Shown: positions 1-8,856, counted from the stretch's first letter. The stretch is DNA of 64,000 nucleotides from Deinococcus aerolatus (GCF_014647055.1 NZ_BMOL01000001.1:52501-116500), one strand, 5' to 3'. The notes: generated from the letters alone by a model not told the origin. Program-made: numbers and translations.

Positions 1-1
1 G

Positions 2-760
2 AACCTCCATCTGGCCCACGCGCGGCTGATTGTGCATCCGCACCACCGCCGTCAGGGGCTGGGCCGCGCGCTGGCACAGGCGCTGAACGCCGCAGCGCGC
101 CGTCAGGGGCGACGCACCGTGACCTTCGTGACCTCTGACCGACATCCCGGCGGGGAGGCGTTTGCCCACCGGCTGGGGGCCGAGGCTGCCCTGCCGATGC
201 GCCAGAGCCGCCTTGCGCTGGCTGGGGTGGACCGCGAACGGGTGGAGCGCTGGCAACGCAGGCCCGCAGACGACCCCCATCGGCTGCACACCTGGGACGC
301 CGCCGTTCCAGAGGAGTATCTGGAGCGCGTGGCCGATCTGATGATGGTCATGAACACCGCGCCCAGGGGCGGGCTGGACATGGACGACTGGCGCATCACG
401 CCCCAGATGGTCCGCGCCTGGGAGGCCAACGCGGCGGAAAGCGGCGAGCACCGCCCTCTGCTGGTGGTGGAAGACACCCGCAGCGGTGAGCTGATGGGCT
501 ACACCGATGTCTCCTGGCGGCCCGAGCGCGCGGCCATCGTGTACCAGAGCGCGACGGCCGTTCGCCCCGCCGTCCGTGGTCAGGGCCTGGGCAAATGGCT
601 CAAGGCGGCCATGCTGGACCACATCGCGCAGCGCTGCCCCGGCGCACAGGTGATCCAGACCAACAACGCCGAGCAGAACGCCGCCATGCTGGGCATCAAC
701 GAGGCGCTGGGCTTCAGACCGTGGGTGGCCATCACCGAATGGCAGCTCAGGCTGAAGTAA
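2..760 (+). CDS. Tandem GNAT N-acetyltransferase (5' end outside window)
   Basis: The reading frame is open from the first bases of the window, so the gene is truncated at its N-terminus; the GTG at 32 is internal. Two acetyl-CoA binding motifs are visible: [13 protein letters not shown] at the very start and [14 protein letters not shown] about 60 residues from the end, followed by the GNAT C-terminal pattern [20 protein letters not shown]. The two-GNAT-domain layout is like MshD mycothiol synthase and related acetyltransferases. Deinococcus uses bacillithiol rather than mycothiol, so the substrate is probably different and is unknown. The next gene is convergent. Confidence 0.85.
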   Translation, partial: NLHLAHARLIVHPHHRRQGLGRALAQALNAAARRQGRRTVTFVTSDRHPGGEAFAHRLGAEAALPMRQSRLALAGVDRERVERWQRRPADDPHRLHTWDAAVPEEYLERVADLMMVMNTAPRGGLDMDDWRITPQMVRAWEANAAESGEHRPLLVVEDTRSGELMGYTDVSWRPERAAIVYQSATAVRPAVRGQGLGKWLKAAMLDHIAQRCPGAQVIQTNNAEQNAAMLGINEALGFRPWVAITEWQLRLK

Positions 761-816
761 ACGCAAAGCGGGCGGCGCACTCGTGGTTAACTGCGCCGCC
801 CGCTGTTCATTGCCGC

Positions 817-2076
817 TCAGGCGTTCGCGCTGCCTCCGCGAGCCTGGCCTAACCGGACCTTGAAGTCCCGCAGTTCGTAGCCCTTGACCGTGTCGTTGCT
901 GCCCACCGTGGGGGGCGTGACGATTTCCAGGTCGTTCCAGATCAGCAGTCGGCGCAGGAAGGCGTCGCTCTCGCGGATCGCCAGGAACGCGCCGGGGCAG
1001 CGGTGGTGCCCGTCGCCAAAGGCCAGCACCGGGGCCTGCACGCCGCGCGGCAGCGGGCGCATGGGGCACAGGGCGTTGGCGGGAGAGCCCACCACTTCGG
1101 GATCGGCGTTGGCGTCGGTGATATGCAGGGCCATCACGCTGCCCGCCGGGACCGTCTGTCCGTCCAGCGTCAGGTCCTCGGCCGCGCGGCGGTACAGCGT
1201 GCGGACCACCGGCTCCAGCCGCAGAATCTCGTGCAGGATGGCGTGGCGCTCCTTTTCCGTGCCGTGGACATAGTCGGCACGCAGTTCGGGGTGCAGCAGC
1301 AGTTGCCACGCGGCGGCGCTGATGAACTCGCGGGTGGTAACCATGCCGGCCGTGGCGTAGGTCAGGCACTCAGTGACAATCTCGACGTCGCTGTAGTTGT
1401 GGTCGAGCAGGTGGCTGATCAGGTCGTCGCGGCGTTTACGGCGGCGCACGGCAATGGCAGGCTTGACGTCCAGCAGGAAGAACGCGGCCAGATGGCCCTG
1501 CATCAGCGACTGGCGGCCCCGGCCCATGCGCTGCGCCGCGCCCGGCTGGCTGTCCAGGCCACTGTCGACAAAGCTCATGATGCGTTTTTCCAGCCCCGGC
1601 ACAAAGCTGCTGGTCAGGCCCACCACCTGCGCGGCCACCTCCACCGCCAGCACCAGGCTCAGGTCATCCAGATTGGCCTCGCCGTCCCGGACCAGCCGCG
1701 CCACCAGCCTGTCGGCCAGTTCGGCAATCATGGGCTGGTAGCCGGCCACCGACGCCGGGGTGAAATACCTGGCAGTCTGGCGTCGCATGTCGTGGTGGTG
1801 GTCTCCCTCGGCGAACAGCACCGGCAGATTGGTCAGCGACGGCCCGTTGCCGGAGGCAAATTCGGACATGAACCCGGCCTGCTTCACGTCGTCGTGCTTC
1901 AGTACCTCGCGCACGGCGGCGAAACGGTGCACGTGGTAGGTGCCGTCCTCGCCGCGCGTTACGGCCGGCAGGCTGGCCACGTCCCTGGCCTCGTGGGTCA
2001 GGGGCTGACTGTGGCCGAAAGGGCATCCGGCGGCGGCTGCAGGCTTTGGGGTCTTGCGTTCGGAAAATTCAGTCAT
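817..2076 (-). CDS. Cytochrome P450
   Basis: Soluble bacterial P450 of 419 residues that uses haem to hydroxylate or oxidise a small molecule; the substrate is not predictable. The I-helix oxygen-binding motif AGMVTTRE lies near residues 243-250, the K-helix ExxR (EILR) near 283-286, and the haem loop [10 protein letters not shown] near 353-362 with the thiolate Cys at about 360. The ATG at 2076 is chosen over one 27 bases upstream because AGGAG sits 8 bases before it. Its start overlaps the end of the upstream MarR gene by 8 bp, so the two are translationally coupled and probably co-regulated. No ferredoxin or ferredoxin reductase gene is adjacent. Confidence 0.93.
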   Translation of the reverse strand: MTEFSERKTPKPAAAAGCPFGHSQPLTHEARDVASLPAVTRGEDGTYHVHRFAAVREVLKHDDVKQAGFMSEFASGNGPSLTNLPVLFAEGDHHHDMRRQTARYFTPASVAGYQPMIAELADRLVARLVRDGEANLDDLSLVLAVEVAAQVVGLTSSFVPGLEKRIMSFVDSGLDSQPGAAQRMGRGRQSLMQGHLAAFFLLDVKPAIAVRRRKRRDDLISHLLDHNYSDVEIVTECLTYATAGMVTTREFISAAAWQLLLHPELRADYVHGTEKERHAILHEILRLEPVVRTLYRRAAEDLTLDGQTVPAGSVMALHITDANADPEVVGSPANALCPMRPLPRGVQAPVLAFGDGHHRCPGAFLAIRESDAFLRRLLIWNDLEIVTPPTVGSNDTVKGYELRDFKVRLGQARGGSANA

Positions 2077-2611
2077 GGGGGGCACTCCTGTTGGGGTTGG
2101 CAAGGGTTTCGGTCGACTGCCGGGCGGCCTGCGCGACGCCTTGCAGGGTCTGGATCAGGGCCAGTTGCGCTCCGGTGTCCAGGTGGGCCAGTGGGGGGCC
2201 GGTCAGGGTGCACACCGTTTGCAGGGCCGCCGTCCAGCGTTCGCGCCCTGCCGGGGTGATGCGGACGATCACGCCCCGGCCATCGCCCCCGCTCAGGGGG
2301 GCGCCGCGTTCGCGGGTCACGGCCCCCAGACCGTCCAGTGCCGACAGCACCCGGCTGACCTCGTAGCGCGGCACGCCCAGTTCACGGGCCAGATCGGCGG
2401 GCTGCTGCGCCCCGCCCTGCAGATACGACAGCGCGATGAATCCCCGCAGGTCCAGCCCGTGCCGGGCGCGCAGCCGGGCCTCGCCCACCGTGGTCAGCGC
2501 CTGCCAGGTGTTCCACAGCGCCGTCAGGAACCGCAGTTCCGGACTGCCCAGCTCAGCATCGACAGGGGGGGATGGAAGAGAGGAACTCACGCCGCCATGA
2601 TGCTCGCTCAT
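2069..2611 (-). CDS. MarR-family transcriptional regulator
   Basis: Winged-helix repressor-type protein of about 180 residues. The centre has the MarR core: [13 protein letters not shown], then the helix-turn-helix [27 protein letters not shown], then a wing with [17 protein letters not shown]. The ATG at 2611 (MSEHHGG) is preferred; a TTG at 2632 is possible but would lie inside the palindrome described below. It overlaps the P450 gene by 8 bp, so it probably controls that gene and itself in response to a phenolic or other lipophilic ligand. That ligand class is an inference from the family. Confidence 0.9.
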   Translation of the reverse strand: MSEHHGGVSSSLPSPPVDAELGSPELRFLTALWNTWQALTTVGEARLRARHGLDLRGFIALSYLQGGAQQPADLARELGVPRYEVSRVLSALDGLGAVTRERGAPLSGGDGRGVIVRITPAGRERWTAALQTVCTLTGPPLAHLDTGAQLALIQTLQGVAQAARQSTETLANPNRSAPHD

Positions 2612-2615
2612 CCAA

Positions 2616-2636
2616 TTGATTGCAATCTGCAATCAA
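2616..2636. promoter_or_regulatory. Perfect palindromic operator upstream of marR-P450
   Basis: Two 9-bp arms, TTGATTGCA and TGCAATCAA, are exact inverted repeats separated by ATC. They sit 5 to 25 bases before the marR start codon. Length and symmetry fit a MarR dimer site, so autorepression is likely. A weaker outer pair, CCAATT (2612-2617) and AATTGG (2640-2645), flanks it. Confidence 0.8.
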
Positions 2637-2698
2637 CACAATTGGAGATCCCGCTGTGATGGTCAAGGCAGCGTGAACCCACCCTGGGGCATTGACCG

Positions 2699-3409
2699 CT
2701 ACGTCACCCGCTCCAGCCAGTGGGCCTGAACCCGCAGCTCCCCGGCGTGCAGCAGGTGAGGCGGGCCGTCCAGGGTCAGGCCCAGCCGGGCGGCCAGCGT
2801 GTTCTCGCGGATCACCGCCTCGGCGCGGCGCAGCGGCCACGCTTGGTGCTCGATGCGCCCCCGGTAGACCCCTCCCCGCGCATCGACGCTGTACAGGTTC
2901 AGGCGGTGGGTCAGCCAGTCTTCCAGGCTGCCGGACGGCGCGGCGATGGGTCCGCCGATGGGCCGGTACGCGGCAGCAAAGCGGGCGGGCGGCTCGCCGG
3001 GGTGCGTCCGCAGACTGGCGTAGCGGGTAACGCCCCCACGGCGCGAGACCCACATCCGTGCGTCGAAGTACGGCAGATGAAAGAACTGCCGCGCCAGCCG
3101 GACGGCCAGCGGCTGCGCCGCATCCAGGCTGTAGAACCACACCCCCGGCTCGCCACCCGCCGTCACGTAGGTTCGCAGGTTCAGTTCGGGAAAGGCGCTC
3201 AGGCCCGGCACCCCCGGCACCAGACGCGGAGCCACGTCCGACATCTGGAACGGCACCGCTCCCAGATACGCCTGCCCCCCGTAGGTGTCGAGCGTCACGC
3301 CCCGCGGCAGGGTCCGGGCGAGGGCGTCCGCGTCGACCGGCCAGTGCATGAAGCACAGGTCATGCCAGGTCATCCTCAGAATCCAGGGACGGGCAGCGAA
3401 GGGCGACAT
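2699..3409 (-). CDS. DUF2071 (YqjF-like) family protein
   Basis: Protein of 236 residues matching the DUF2071/YqjF pattern: MTWHDLCFMHWPVDADALARTL near the start, then FPELNLRTYV, VWFYSLDA and a C-terminal AGELRVQAHWLERV. The function of the family is not established; in Bacillus, yqjF is linked to responses to aromatic compounds. The start at 3409 (MSPFAARPW) is chosen because TAGCCT lies exactly 7 nt upstream, giving a leaderless message; a longer frame reaches 3460. It lies upstream of marR-P450 on the same strand with an 87-bp gap that holds the operator. Confidence 0.8.
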   Translation of the reverse strand: MSPFAARPWILRMTWHDLCFMHWPVDADALARTLPRGVTLDTYGGQAYLGAVPFQMSDVAPRLVPGVPGLSAFPELNLRTYVTAGGEPGVWFYSLDAAQPLAVRLARQFFHLPYFDARMWVSRRGGVTRYASLRTHPGEPPARFAAAYRPIGGPIAAPSGSLEDWLTHRLNLYSVDARGGVYRGRIEHQAWPLRRAEAVIRENTLAARLGLTLDGPPHLLHAGELRVQAHWLERVT

Positions 3410-3416
3410 GCCCCAG

Positions 3417-3422
3417 AGGCTA
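3417..3422 (-). promoter_or_regulatory. Leaderless -10 hexamer for DUF2071 gene
   Basis: TAGCCT on the minus strand, 7 nt before the ATG at 3409. No convincing -35 was seen. Confidence 0.55.
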
Positions 3423-3617
3423 ACGCGGGACCCGGCAGATGACCCTTCTGAGCCGCGCAATCCGGAACGGCCAAGGTCTGACCAAGGTCAGATGGACCGT
3501 GTCTTAAGCCCGCACACAGTCGTTTCCCAGCCCAGCCACCTAGCCTGACAGTCAACGGTAGGGGTAGCCCGCTCAAGTAGCGCTTCCGGACTGCGCCGCG
3601 CCGAAGGAGAGACCACC

Positions 3618-4073
3618 ATGATGAACAACGAACAGGCCATCGATAAACTGCAGTACCTGCTGGGCACCCTGCGCGACGGCGAGAAGGGCTTTGCCCAGGC
3701 TGCCGACCACGCTGACGCCGCCGACCTCAAGACCCTGTTCACCGAACGCAGCCAGCAGCGGGCCAGGCTCGCGGGCGAGGTCGCCACGAAGATTCAGGGC
3801 ATGGGCGGCGACGCCGACAAGGGTGGCAGCGTGGGCGCGGCCCTGCACCGCACCTGGCTGAATGTGCGCGACGCCGTGACCGGCAAGGGCGACTACGCCG
3901 TGGTGGCCGAAGCCGAGCGCGGCGAGGACGTGGCAATTCAGAACTACCAGGACGTGCTGAACGACACCGAACTTCCTGCGGACCTGCGGGCCTTTGTGGA
4001 CGGCCAGTACGCCCAGGTCAAGACCAGCCACGATCAGATTCGTGACCTCAAGCACAGCATGCAGCCCGACTGA
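3618..4073 (+). CDS. DUF2383 (PA2169-like) ferritin-fold protein
   Basis: Protein of 151 residues, the usual length for PA2169-family four-helix proteins. It starts MMNNEQAIDKLQYLLGTLRDGEKGFAQAA and contains RSQQRARLAGEV, ALHRTWLNVRDAVTGKGDY and a C-terminal helix with DGQYAQVKTSHDQIRDLK. The spaced Glu, His and Asp residues fit a ferritin-like bundle, and family members are usually stress-induced. AAGGAG at 3604-3609 sets the start. It is monocistronic: its flanking genes are on the opposite strand and a strong hairpin follows. Confidence 0.88.
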   Translation: MMNNEQAIDKLQYLLGTLRDGEKGFAQAADHADAADLKTLFTERSQQRARLAGEVATKIQGMGGDADKGGSVGAALHRTWLNVRDAVTGKGDYAVVAEAERGEDVAIQNYQDVLNDTELPADLRAFVDGQYAQVKTSHDQIRDLKHSMQPD

Positions 4074-4086
4074 TCACAGACCGAAC

Positions 4087-4121
4087 AATGGGGCGTGGAA
4101 CCTGATGGTCCACGCCCCATT
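4087..4121. terminator. Hairpin between convergent genes
   Basis: AATGGGGCGTGGA pairs perfectly with TCCACGCCCCATT around a 9-nt loop. It lies between the stops of the DUF2383 gene and the leftward HAMP gene, so it can serve both strands. Confidence 0.8.
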
Positions 4122-4135
4122 TCAGTGTGTGCCTT

Positions 4136-5611
4136 TCAGCCTTTGCGGCGGCGGCGCAGGCGTTCCATGGCAGCTTCCAGGCTCTGGCGCATGCGCTCCA
4201 GGGCCTGCGCCAGATCGCCGATCTCGTCGTTGCGGTCGGCCGTGACCGGGCGCGACAGGTTGCCCATGCTGATGGCGTCTGCCGCCTTGAGCAGCCGGTC
4301 AAGCGGGTCTGTGATCTGCCGCGCCGCGCGCCGGGCGAACGCCAGCGCCAGCCCCAGCCCCAGCAGCGCCGCAAACAGGACCAGCAACAGGGCATTGGTC
4401 AGCAGGGCGCTGGACTGAACGTCCGGTACCCCCACCACCACCCGGCGGAACACCGGCGCCTCCGCCACCGCGCCCGCCGGCAGCACCTCCACCCCACCAG
4501 AGGCGGTCCGGCGGAAGGCGGCCTGCGCCACCACGTACCGGGTTTCTCCGAGCTGGATACTGCCTCCGTTCGGGTGCTGGCCCAGCCAGGCGGTCAGTTC
4601 CCCGCCCCGGCGGCCCACGCCGGCGTCCTGGGCGCGCAGGATGGTGGGGCGCCCGGGCGTCTCGGCCCGTACGAAGCCCACCCCCGGCGTGGCCACCACG
4701 GCGCCCAGCTGGGCGTTCAGCGCCGCGCCGCTGCCCAGCGTGGTGCCCACGGCGGCGGCCAGGGTCTGGGCCTGCTGCTGCTGGGCCTGCCGCGCCATGC
4801 CGGGCAGCGTTCCTCCCAGCAGCAGCAGCGCCGCGGCACTCGACAGGGCCAGCGGGGCCAGCGTGCCCAGTGTGAGCTGCTGGGTCAGGCTGCGGCGCGG
4901 CATTCTGGGAGCGGCGTCGGCGGCAACGGTCGGCAGCACCACCGGCAGCACCGGGGGACCCGCAGGACTGACTGTGTCGGCCCCGATGGACGCGGTGGGC
5001 GGCGTGCCGCTCACGGCCAGCGCCCCGGTGAAGTCGGACCAGACGTCGTCCACTGGCGCCTCGGGAACAGGGGCGCCGGAAGCGGGCAAGGTGTCGGACA
5101 GGCCTGCGGACCACTTGAGGTCCGGGGCCGTGGAAGCCGCAGGCCACACCGCCGCGTCCATAACGGAAGGGGCCACCGCCGTTGCCGTGCCGCCAAGGTG
5201 GGCGAATCCGGCCTGCGGCGCCGGGGTGGCGAAGGGCGAGTCGAGAGGCTCCAGCGGGCTGGGCCAGGCCGGGGCAGACAGCAGGGGGGCCAGCAGGGCC
5301 TCGTCCTGCGCGTCGGCACGGCCGAACGGCGCGGCAGGGGGGGCGGCAGCCACGCCCTGGAAGGGCTCTCCCATCATCATGGTGTCCTCGGGGACCTCTT
5401 CCAGGGCCACTGCCGCCCCGGCCAGCTGAAACACGTCCAGCAGCAGCTCGGCACGGGCCCGGCTGGTGGGCTTCATCAGCCGGCCCGCACGCCGGTCAGA
5501 AAGCCGCGCGGCCTGTTCTGGGCTGAGGTTGAAGCGCTCGGTCAATTGCTGTTCCAGCCCCGGTCGCCGTTCGGCCTGCACCGGCTGCTGGATGGTCACG
5601 GTGTACTTCAT
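4136..5611 (-). CDS. HAMP-domain membrane protein without an output domain
   Basis: Protein of 491 residues. Residues 1-72 form a small folded module (MKYTVTIQQPVQAERRPGLE, then FNLSPEQAARL and RAGRLMKPTSRARAELLLDV). Residues about 75-240 are a long Ala/Pro-rich linker. TM1 is near 247-270, an extracytoplasmic segment follows to about 398, TM2 is near 402-426, and a HAMP domain (ITDPLDRLLKAADAISMGNL to EIGDLAQALERMRQSLEAAM) occupies about 427-480. The protein ends there, with no kinase, GGDEF or methyl-accepting region. GGGGGA lies upstream of the ATG. It is the last gene of a three-gene leftward cluster; a partner probably supplies the output. Confidence 0.85.
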   Translation of the reverse strand: MKYTVTIQQPVQAERRPGLEQQLTERFNLSPEQAARLSDRRAGRLMKPTSRARAELLLDVFQLAGAAVALEEVPEDTMMMGEPFQGVAAAPPAAPFGRADAQDEALLAPLLSAPAWPSPLEPLDSPFATPAPQAGFAHLGGTATAVAPSVMDAAVWPAASTAPDLKWSAGLSDTLPASGAPVPEAPVDDVWSDFTGALAVSGTPPTASIGADTVSPAGPPVLPVVLPTVAADAAPRMPRRSLTQQLTLGTLAPLALSSAAALLLLGGTLPGMARQAQQQQAQTLAAAVGTTLGSGAALNAQLGAVVATPGVGFVRAETPGRPTILRAQDAGVGRRGGELTAWLGQHPNGGSIQLGETRYVVAQAAFRRTASGGVEVLPAGAVAEAPVFRRVVVGVPDVQSSALLTNALLLVLFAALLGLGLALAFARRAARQITDPLDRLLKAADAISMGNLSRPVTADRNDEIGDLAQALERMRQSLEAAMERLRRRRKG

Positions 5612-5711
5612 GATTGTCCCCCTTCCCTCTTGTACGTGCCCTGCCCCGCAGGTTGTGCAGCTGCGTGACCCAGCGCAGCAGGTTGCCGCATCCCAACATC
5701 AGCGTTCCAGC

Positions 5712-6116
5712 TCATGCCAGGCCCCGCGCACGCAGCTGCTGGGCGAAGCGGCCCATCTGTTCGGGGGTCAGCTCGGCGGCCAGCCCCGCCACGAGTGAGC
5801 CCATGACGGCCGTGTCGCCCAGGTCCTCAAGCACATCGTCCACCATCAGCTCGGCCACCGGGCCCACGACCTGGGTCAGGCAAGCGGTGATGGTCTGGGC
5901 CACCTCGGCGGTCAGGGGGCGGTGCTGGTCCTGGGCACGGGCGACCCACTGCTGCGCCTCGTGGAGTTGCCGCTGCAGTTCGGGGGCGCTGAGTCCGGCC
6001 AGCCGCGCCACCTCGGCCGCGTCCCTCACGCCGTCGATCAGATCAAGGACGCGCCACGCGGAGAAGGGCAGGGCCATCTCGCCGCGCAGGCCATCAGGCC
6101 AGGCCAGGGGATTCAC
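5712..6116 (-). CDS. Small protein with DUF8082-like C-terminus
   Basis: Protein of 134 residues starting at GTG 6116, which overlaps the upstream stop as GTGA (6113-6116). A longer frame to 6182 exists, but the overlap makes the GTG more likely. Residues about 14-55 (FSAWRVLDLIDGVRDAAEVA, then LSAPELQRQLHEAQ) look like a small winged-helix or scaffold helix set. The C-terminal half (TITACLTQVVGPVAELMVDD, then LVAGLAAELTPEQMGRFAQQ) resembles the DUF8082 pattern found beside bacterial small-GTPase and roadblock systems. That family assignment is from memory of the pattern. Confidence 0.7.
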   Translation of the reverse strand: MNPLAWPDGLRGEMALPFSAWRVLDLIDGVRDAAEVARLAGLSAPELQRQLHEAQQWVARAQDQHRPLTAEVAQTITACLTQVVGPVAELMVDDVLEDLGDTAVMGSLVAGLAAELTPEQMGRFAQQLRARGLA

Positions 6117-6994
6117 CGGCCCACCTGACGGCGCTGGGACGCGCTTCCCAGCACCGGGCCGCCCAGCCCGGCAGCGGCCCATTCGGGCCGGTTGGGCAGA
6201 TCGCCCAGCGCCAGATCGTTCAGATTGATGCCCAGGTTCAGCAAGACCGCGCGAAGAGCCGTTTGCAGGGCGGGACGAAACTCGCCCACGGCCAGGACCC
6301 GGTCGACGAACAGCACGCCCCCGCTCAGCGTGATCTCGCGCACGAAGGGATCGAGACAGGGATGCTCGGCGCTCAGGCGCATGCAGGTCTGCTGCCAGAC
6401 CTCGTCCAGCGGGATGCTGGCATGAACCGCGCCCAGCAGGTCACGCCAGAACTGCAGCAGCCGCTCCCTGTTTTCGGGCGTGTTGGGCGAGTAGGCCACG
6501 CACATTTCGCCCGTGTCCGGCAGCCGCCCGGCCAGGACCTGCCCCGAATCCCACACGCTGCACAGGCCTTCTGAGACCAGCAGACCGTAGAACTGTTCAC
6601 GCTTGAGGCCCAGCTGCACGTCGGGCCAGCGTCCGGCCAGCGCACCGGCCCGCGCCGCACGGCTGGTCCAGACCACCGCGCCCACCGGCGGCGAACACTC
6701 TCCCAGGCTGACGCGGGCGCGCGGCAGGCCCCCGTGAACCAGCTCCCAGCCCACGGCCTGCCCGCCGCCGGTGAATCCGCCGAGACACTGCCCACGCACC
6801 CACACGAACCGCGCCCACCGCTCCCCCTGCTCGGCGTCCAGTACGCCGCTGAAGCCCTCGGACTGACGGGTTTCCAGGTCTGCCATGATCTCGGTCCAGG
6901 GGTAATGATCGGTCCTGAGACCGGCGTAAACAGTGCGGTCCAGCGGCACGGGCGGCGGGGCGGCGGGTGTCGGCAGGGTCGGGGATTCAGTCAT
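6113..6994 (-). CDS. Uncharacterised protein, possibly DUF4388-like
   Basis: First gene of the three-gene cluster, 293 residues from the ATG at 6994 ([10 protein letters not shown]); an ATG at 7045 is also possible and neither has a strong ribosome site. The middle reads [20 protein letters not shown] then RGQCLGGF, which resembles the glycine-punctuated N-terminal pattern of DUF4388 proteins. The C-terminal part ([20 protein letters not shown], then [20 protein letters not shown]) looks like a roadblock or sensor-type fold. No catalytic motif is seen. It is coupled by GTGA to the next gene, so the products probably act together. Confidence 0.65.
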   Translation of the reverse strand: MTESPTLPTPAAPPPVPLDRTVYAGLRTDHYPWTEIMADLETRQSEGFSGVLDAEQGERWARFVWVRGQCLGGFTGGGQAVGWELVHGGLPRARVSLGECSPPVGAVVWTSRAARAGALAGRWPDVQLGLKREQFYGLLVSEGLCSVWDSGQVLAGRLPDTGEMCVAYSPNTPENRERLLQFWRDLLGAVHASIPLDEVWQQTCMRLSAEHPCLDPFVREITLSGGVLFVDRVLAVGEFRPALQTALRAVLLNLGINLNDLALGDLPNRPEWAAAGLGGPVLGSASQRRQVGR

Positions 6995-7072
6995 GGGCAG
7001 GGTTCCGGGGGCAGTGCTGGAAGCGGGCGGCGGGAAAAGAGACATGGGAAAACCACAGCCATCACACCCCAT

Positions 7073-7384
7073 ACCCTCTTACTCGCCGCTTACAGAGGGC
7101 GAAAATCTCACGCTCTGGTGGCATGGCGAGAGGGCGGCGCCGGACAGGTCTGTCCCGCCAGCGCCCTGGTCCACCTCCCGCGTTGTCACTCAGAGAGATT
7201 CACCTCCAGCGCCCGGCAGACGCTGTCGAGCATGGTGGGCTGGCCGAACAACGCATCCACGCCCGGTGCGGCGAACGCGCAGCCCATTCACCACTGAATT
7301 TTCAGACAAACTGAACTTCCAGATAAGTCGCCTGCGCACCCCATCAACACATCCAGACCGGGCCTGCGGACAGGGGCCGGAGAC
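7073..7384. other. Divergent intergenic region upstream of ohr
   Basis: About 310 bases between the leftward three-gene cluster and ohr. The left 220 bases hold nothing recognisable. The right part turns AT-richer from about 7290 and contains the repeat noted at 7294-7315. Confidence 0.5.
7294..7315. promoter_or_regulatory. Overlapping inverted repeats upstream of ohr
   Basis: CTGAA-TT-TTCAG is followed, after ACAAA, by a second CTGAA, so two alternative inverted repeats share the central TTCAG arm. They lie about 70 bases before ohr in the AT-rich part of the gap, a reasonable place for a peroxide-responsive regulator. The regulator is not encoded next door. Confidence 0.4.
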
Positions 7385-7816
7385 ATGCCATCCTGGGCCG
7401 TGAGCAACCTTTACACTGCACGCGCCACTGCCACCGGCGGACGCGCCGGATCCACCAGGAGCGACGACGGGCGCATTGACCTGAACCTCAGCGTACCGGC
7501 CGGCATGGGCGGCGACGACGGCCCCGGCACCAATCCCGAACAGCTGTTCGCCGCCGGGTACGCCGCCTGCTTCCAGGGCGCGCTGGGCGTGGTGGCCCGC
7601 CGCCAGAAACTCGAACTCAGCGACGACAGTCTCGTCACGGCGCGCGTGGGCCTGCAAAAGACCGGGCTGGTCTTTGGGCTGGACGTGGAACTTGAGGGCC
7701 ATTTTCCCGGCCTGAGCCGCGAGCAGGGCCAGGCACTGATGGAAGCTGCCCATCAGGTCTGTCCCTACAGCATCGCCACGCGCGGCAACGTGGACGTGCG
7801 CCTCAGCGTCAGATAG
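7385..7816 (+). CDS. ohr: Organic hydroperoxide resistance peroxidase (Ohr)
   Basis: OsmC/Ohr-family thiol peroxidase of 143 residues that reduces organic and fatty-acid hydroperoxides in the cytoplasm. Both conserved cysteines are present: the peroxidatic one in AAGYAACFQGAL (about Cys62) and the resolving one in AHQVCPYSIATRGN (about Cys126), with the Ohr-typical TGGRAGSTRSDDGRIDLNLS near the N-terminus. GGAG lies just before the ATG. No OhrR gene is adjacent. A strong hairpin follows. Confidence 0.95.
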   Translation: MPSWAVSNLYTARATATGGRAGSTRSDDGRIDLNLSVPAGMGGDDGPGTNPEQLFAAGYAACFQGALGVVARRQKLELSDDSLVTARVGLQKTGLVFGLDVELEGHFPGLSREQGQALMEAAHQVCPYSIATRGNVDVRLSVR

Positions 7817-7823
7817 CCGAACA

Positions 7824-7868
7824 ACCAGTAGAGAGCGCCGGGCATTGCGTCCGGCGCTCTCTACTGGT
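7824..7868. terminator. Bidirectional hairpin between ohr and bacilliredoxin gene
   Basis: An 18-bp perfect stem (ACCAGTAGAGAGCGCCGG with its exact complement) closes a 9-nt loop between two convergent stop codons. Confidence 0.85.
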
Positions 7869-7892
7869 GGAATGGGTTAAGGATCCGGGCGG

Positions 7893-8534
7893 TCAGCCCA
7901 GTTCGGCCAGCAGCTGCTCGACGCGGCCCTTGAGCTCGCCGCGCTCCTGCGGCTGGCCCAGCTGGTGCAGGCCGCCGTGGTAGGCGTCGGGATCACCGAA
8001 CAGGCGCGAGAGCAGATCAAACTCGCGCTGGCTGCGCAGGCTGGCGTCGTCGCGGAACATGTTCACGTACTGGTCCTGAAAGGCCCAGTCGCTGATCTTG
8101 CCGTCCACGAAGTCGCGCATCAGGCGGCGGTAGGGCTCGATGTTGTCATCGGTCACCACCTGGCCCGACTCGCTGCGGGCCGGAATCTGCGCGAACACCG
8201 GTTCCAGCGCCTCGGGAGTAATGTCCCAGTTGTTGACCTCGAACTGCACCTGGCCGCCCTTGAAGATCATCAGCTGGGGGCTGTGGTGCACGATGCCGGT
8301 CATTTCCGAGACATGGTTGCTGGCGGGGCGCCAGTCGACCACCCGGATAAAGCCCACCGGCAACTCGTGGTCCTGCAGGAAGGTCTCCAGCACGCCGAAG
8401 CCCTGCATGGTCTTGTGGCACGTTCCGGCCTTGAACACCGCGGCCAGCGGATAGTCCTTCAGGAACTGATCGACTTCTTCGGGTGTGGTCAGGGGAACCA
8501 GCACCTGCTTCTCGGCTTGGGCAGTCTGCGTCAT
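7893..8534 (-). CDS. Monothiol bacilliredoxin (BrxC/YtxJ family) with C-terminal extension
   Basis: Protein of 213 residues. Residues about 10-115 match the BrxC/YtxJ thioredoxin fold, with the single active-site cysteine in [12 protein letters not shown] (Cys39) and the pattern [20 protein letters not shown]. The family removes bacillithiol from S-bacillithiolated proteins. YtxJ proteins are normally about 110 residues; here roughly 95 extra residues ([20 protein letters not shown] through the C-terminus) form a helical domain I do not recognise. TATGCT lies 6 nt before the ATG, and GGAGG falls in the same interval, so both initiation modes are possible. Confidence 0.88.
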   Translation of the reverse strand: MTQTAQAEKQVLVPLTTPEEVDQFLKDYPLAAVFKAGTCHKTMQGFGVLETFLQDHELPVGFIRVVDWRPASNHVSEMTGIVHHSPQLMIFKGGQVQFEVNNWDITPEALEPVFAQIPARSESGQVVTDDNIEPYRRLMRDFVDGKISDWAFQDQYVNMFRDDASLRSQREFDLLSRLFGDPDAYHGGLHQLGQPQERGELKGRVEQLLAELG

Positions 8535-8540
8535 GCCTCC

Positions 8541-8546
8541 AGCATA
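8541..8546 (-). promoter_or_regulatory. -10 hexamer for bacilliredoxin gene
   Basis: TATGCT, 6 nt before the ATG at 8534. Confidence 0.55.
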
Positions 8547-8623
8547 CCCGCCGCTTTACAAAACGAAGTGAGGCGGCGCACAAGTCCAGGCAAAACACCG
8601 GCAAGTCACGGGACGGTGCGGGG

Positions 8624-8629
8624 TATTCT
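8624..8629 (+). promoter_or_regulatory. -10 hexamer for 73-residue gene
   Basis: TATTCT, 5 nt before the ATG at 8635, divergent from the bacilliredoxin promoter. Confidence 0.5.
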
Positions 8630-8634
8630 GGGCC

Positions 8635-8856
8635 ATGCCCCGTCCCGACGACGCCAACGAATTTTTCAGCCTGACGTACGGCGAGGTCACGGTGAGCGGC
8701 TGGGTCACGCCGGACGTGCTGCGGCGCGTGGAGGCGGGCGAGGTGCTGCGCTTCACGGTGTACGGCGCCATGAGCGAGGACATCGATCTGGGCGACCTGA
8801 TCTGCAGTTTTGCGGGCGGCGAACTCGCCCCCTTCCGGCTGCCCGAGGAAACCTAA
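8635..8856 (+). CDS. Small conserved-looking protein, unknown function
   Basis: A 73-residue acidic protein (EFFSLTYGEVTVSGWVTPDV, then EVLRFTVYGAMSEDIDLGDL). It has no signal peptide, membrane span or cysteine pair that suggests a role. The nearby -10 hexamer, third-position GC bias and divergent position from the bacilliredoxin gene support it being real. I do not recognise the family. The alternating hydrophobic pattern suggests a small beta-rich fold. Confidence 0.65.
   Translation: MPRPDDANEFFSLTYGEVTVSGWVTPDVLRRVEAGEVLRFTVYGAMSEDIDLGDLICSFAGGELAPFRLPEET

Noticed and set aside
1003..2259. Long open frame on the plus strand opposite the P450 gene
   Set aside because: Antisense to a gene with all P450 motifs; its His/Gln/Arg-rich translation is a GC-bias artefact.
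4127..5668. 513-codon plus-strand frame
   Set aside because: Exactly antisense to the HAMP protein; repetitive Gly/Arg/Gln translation.
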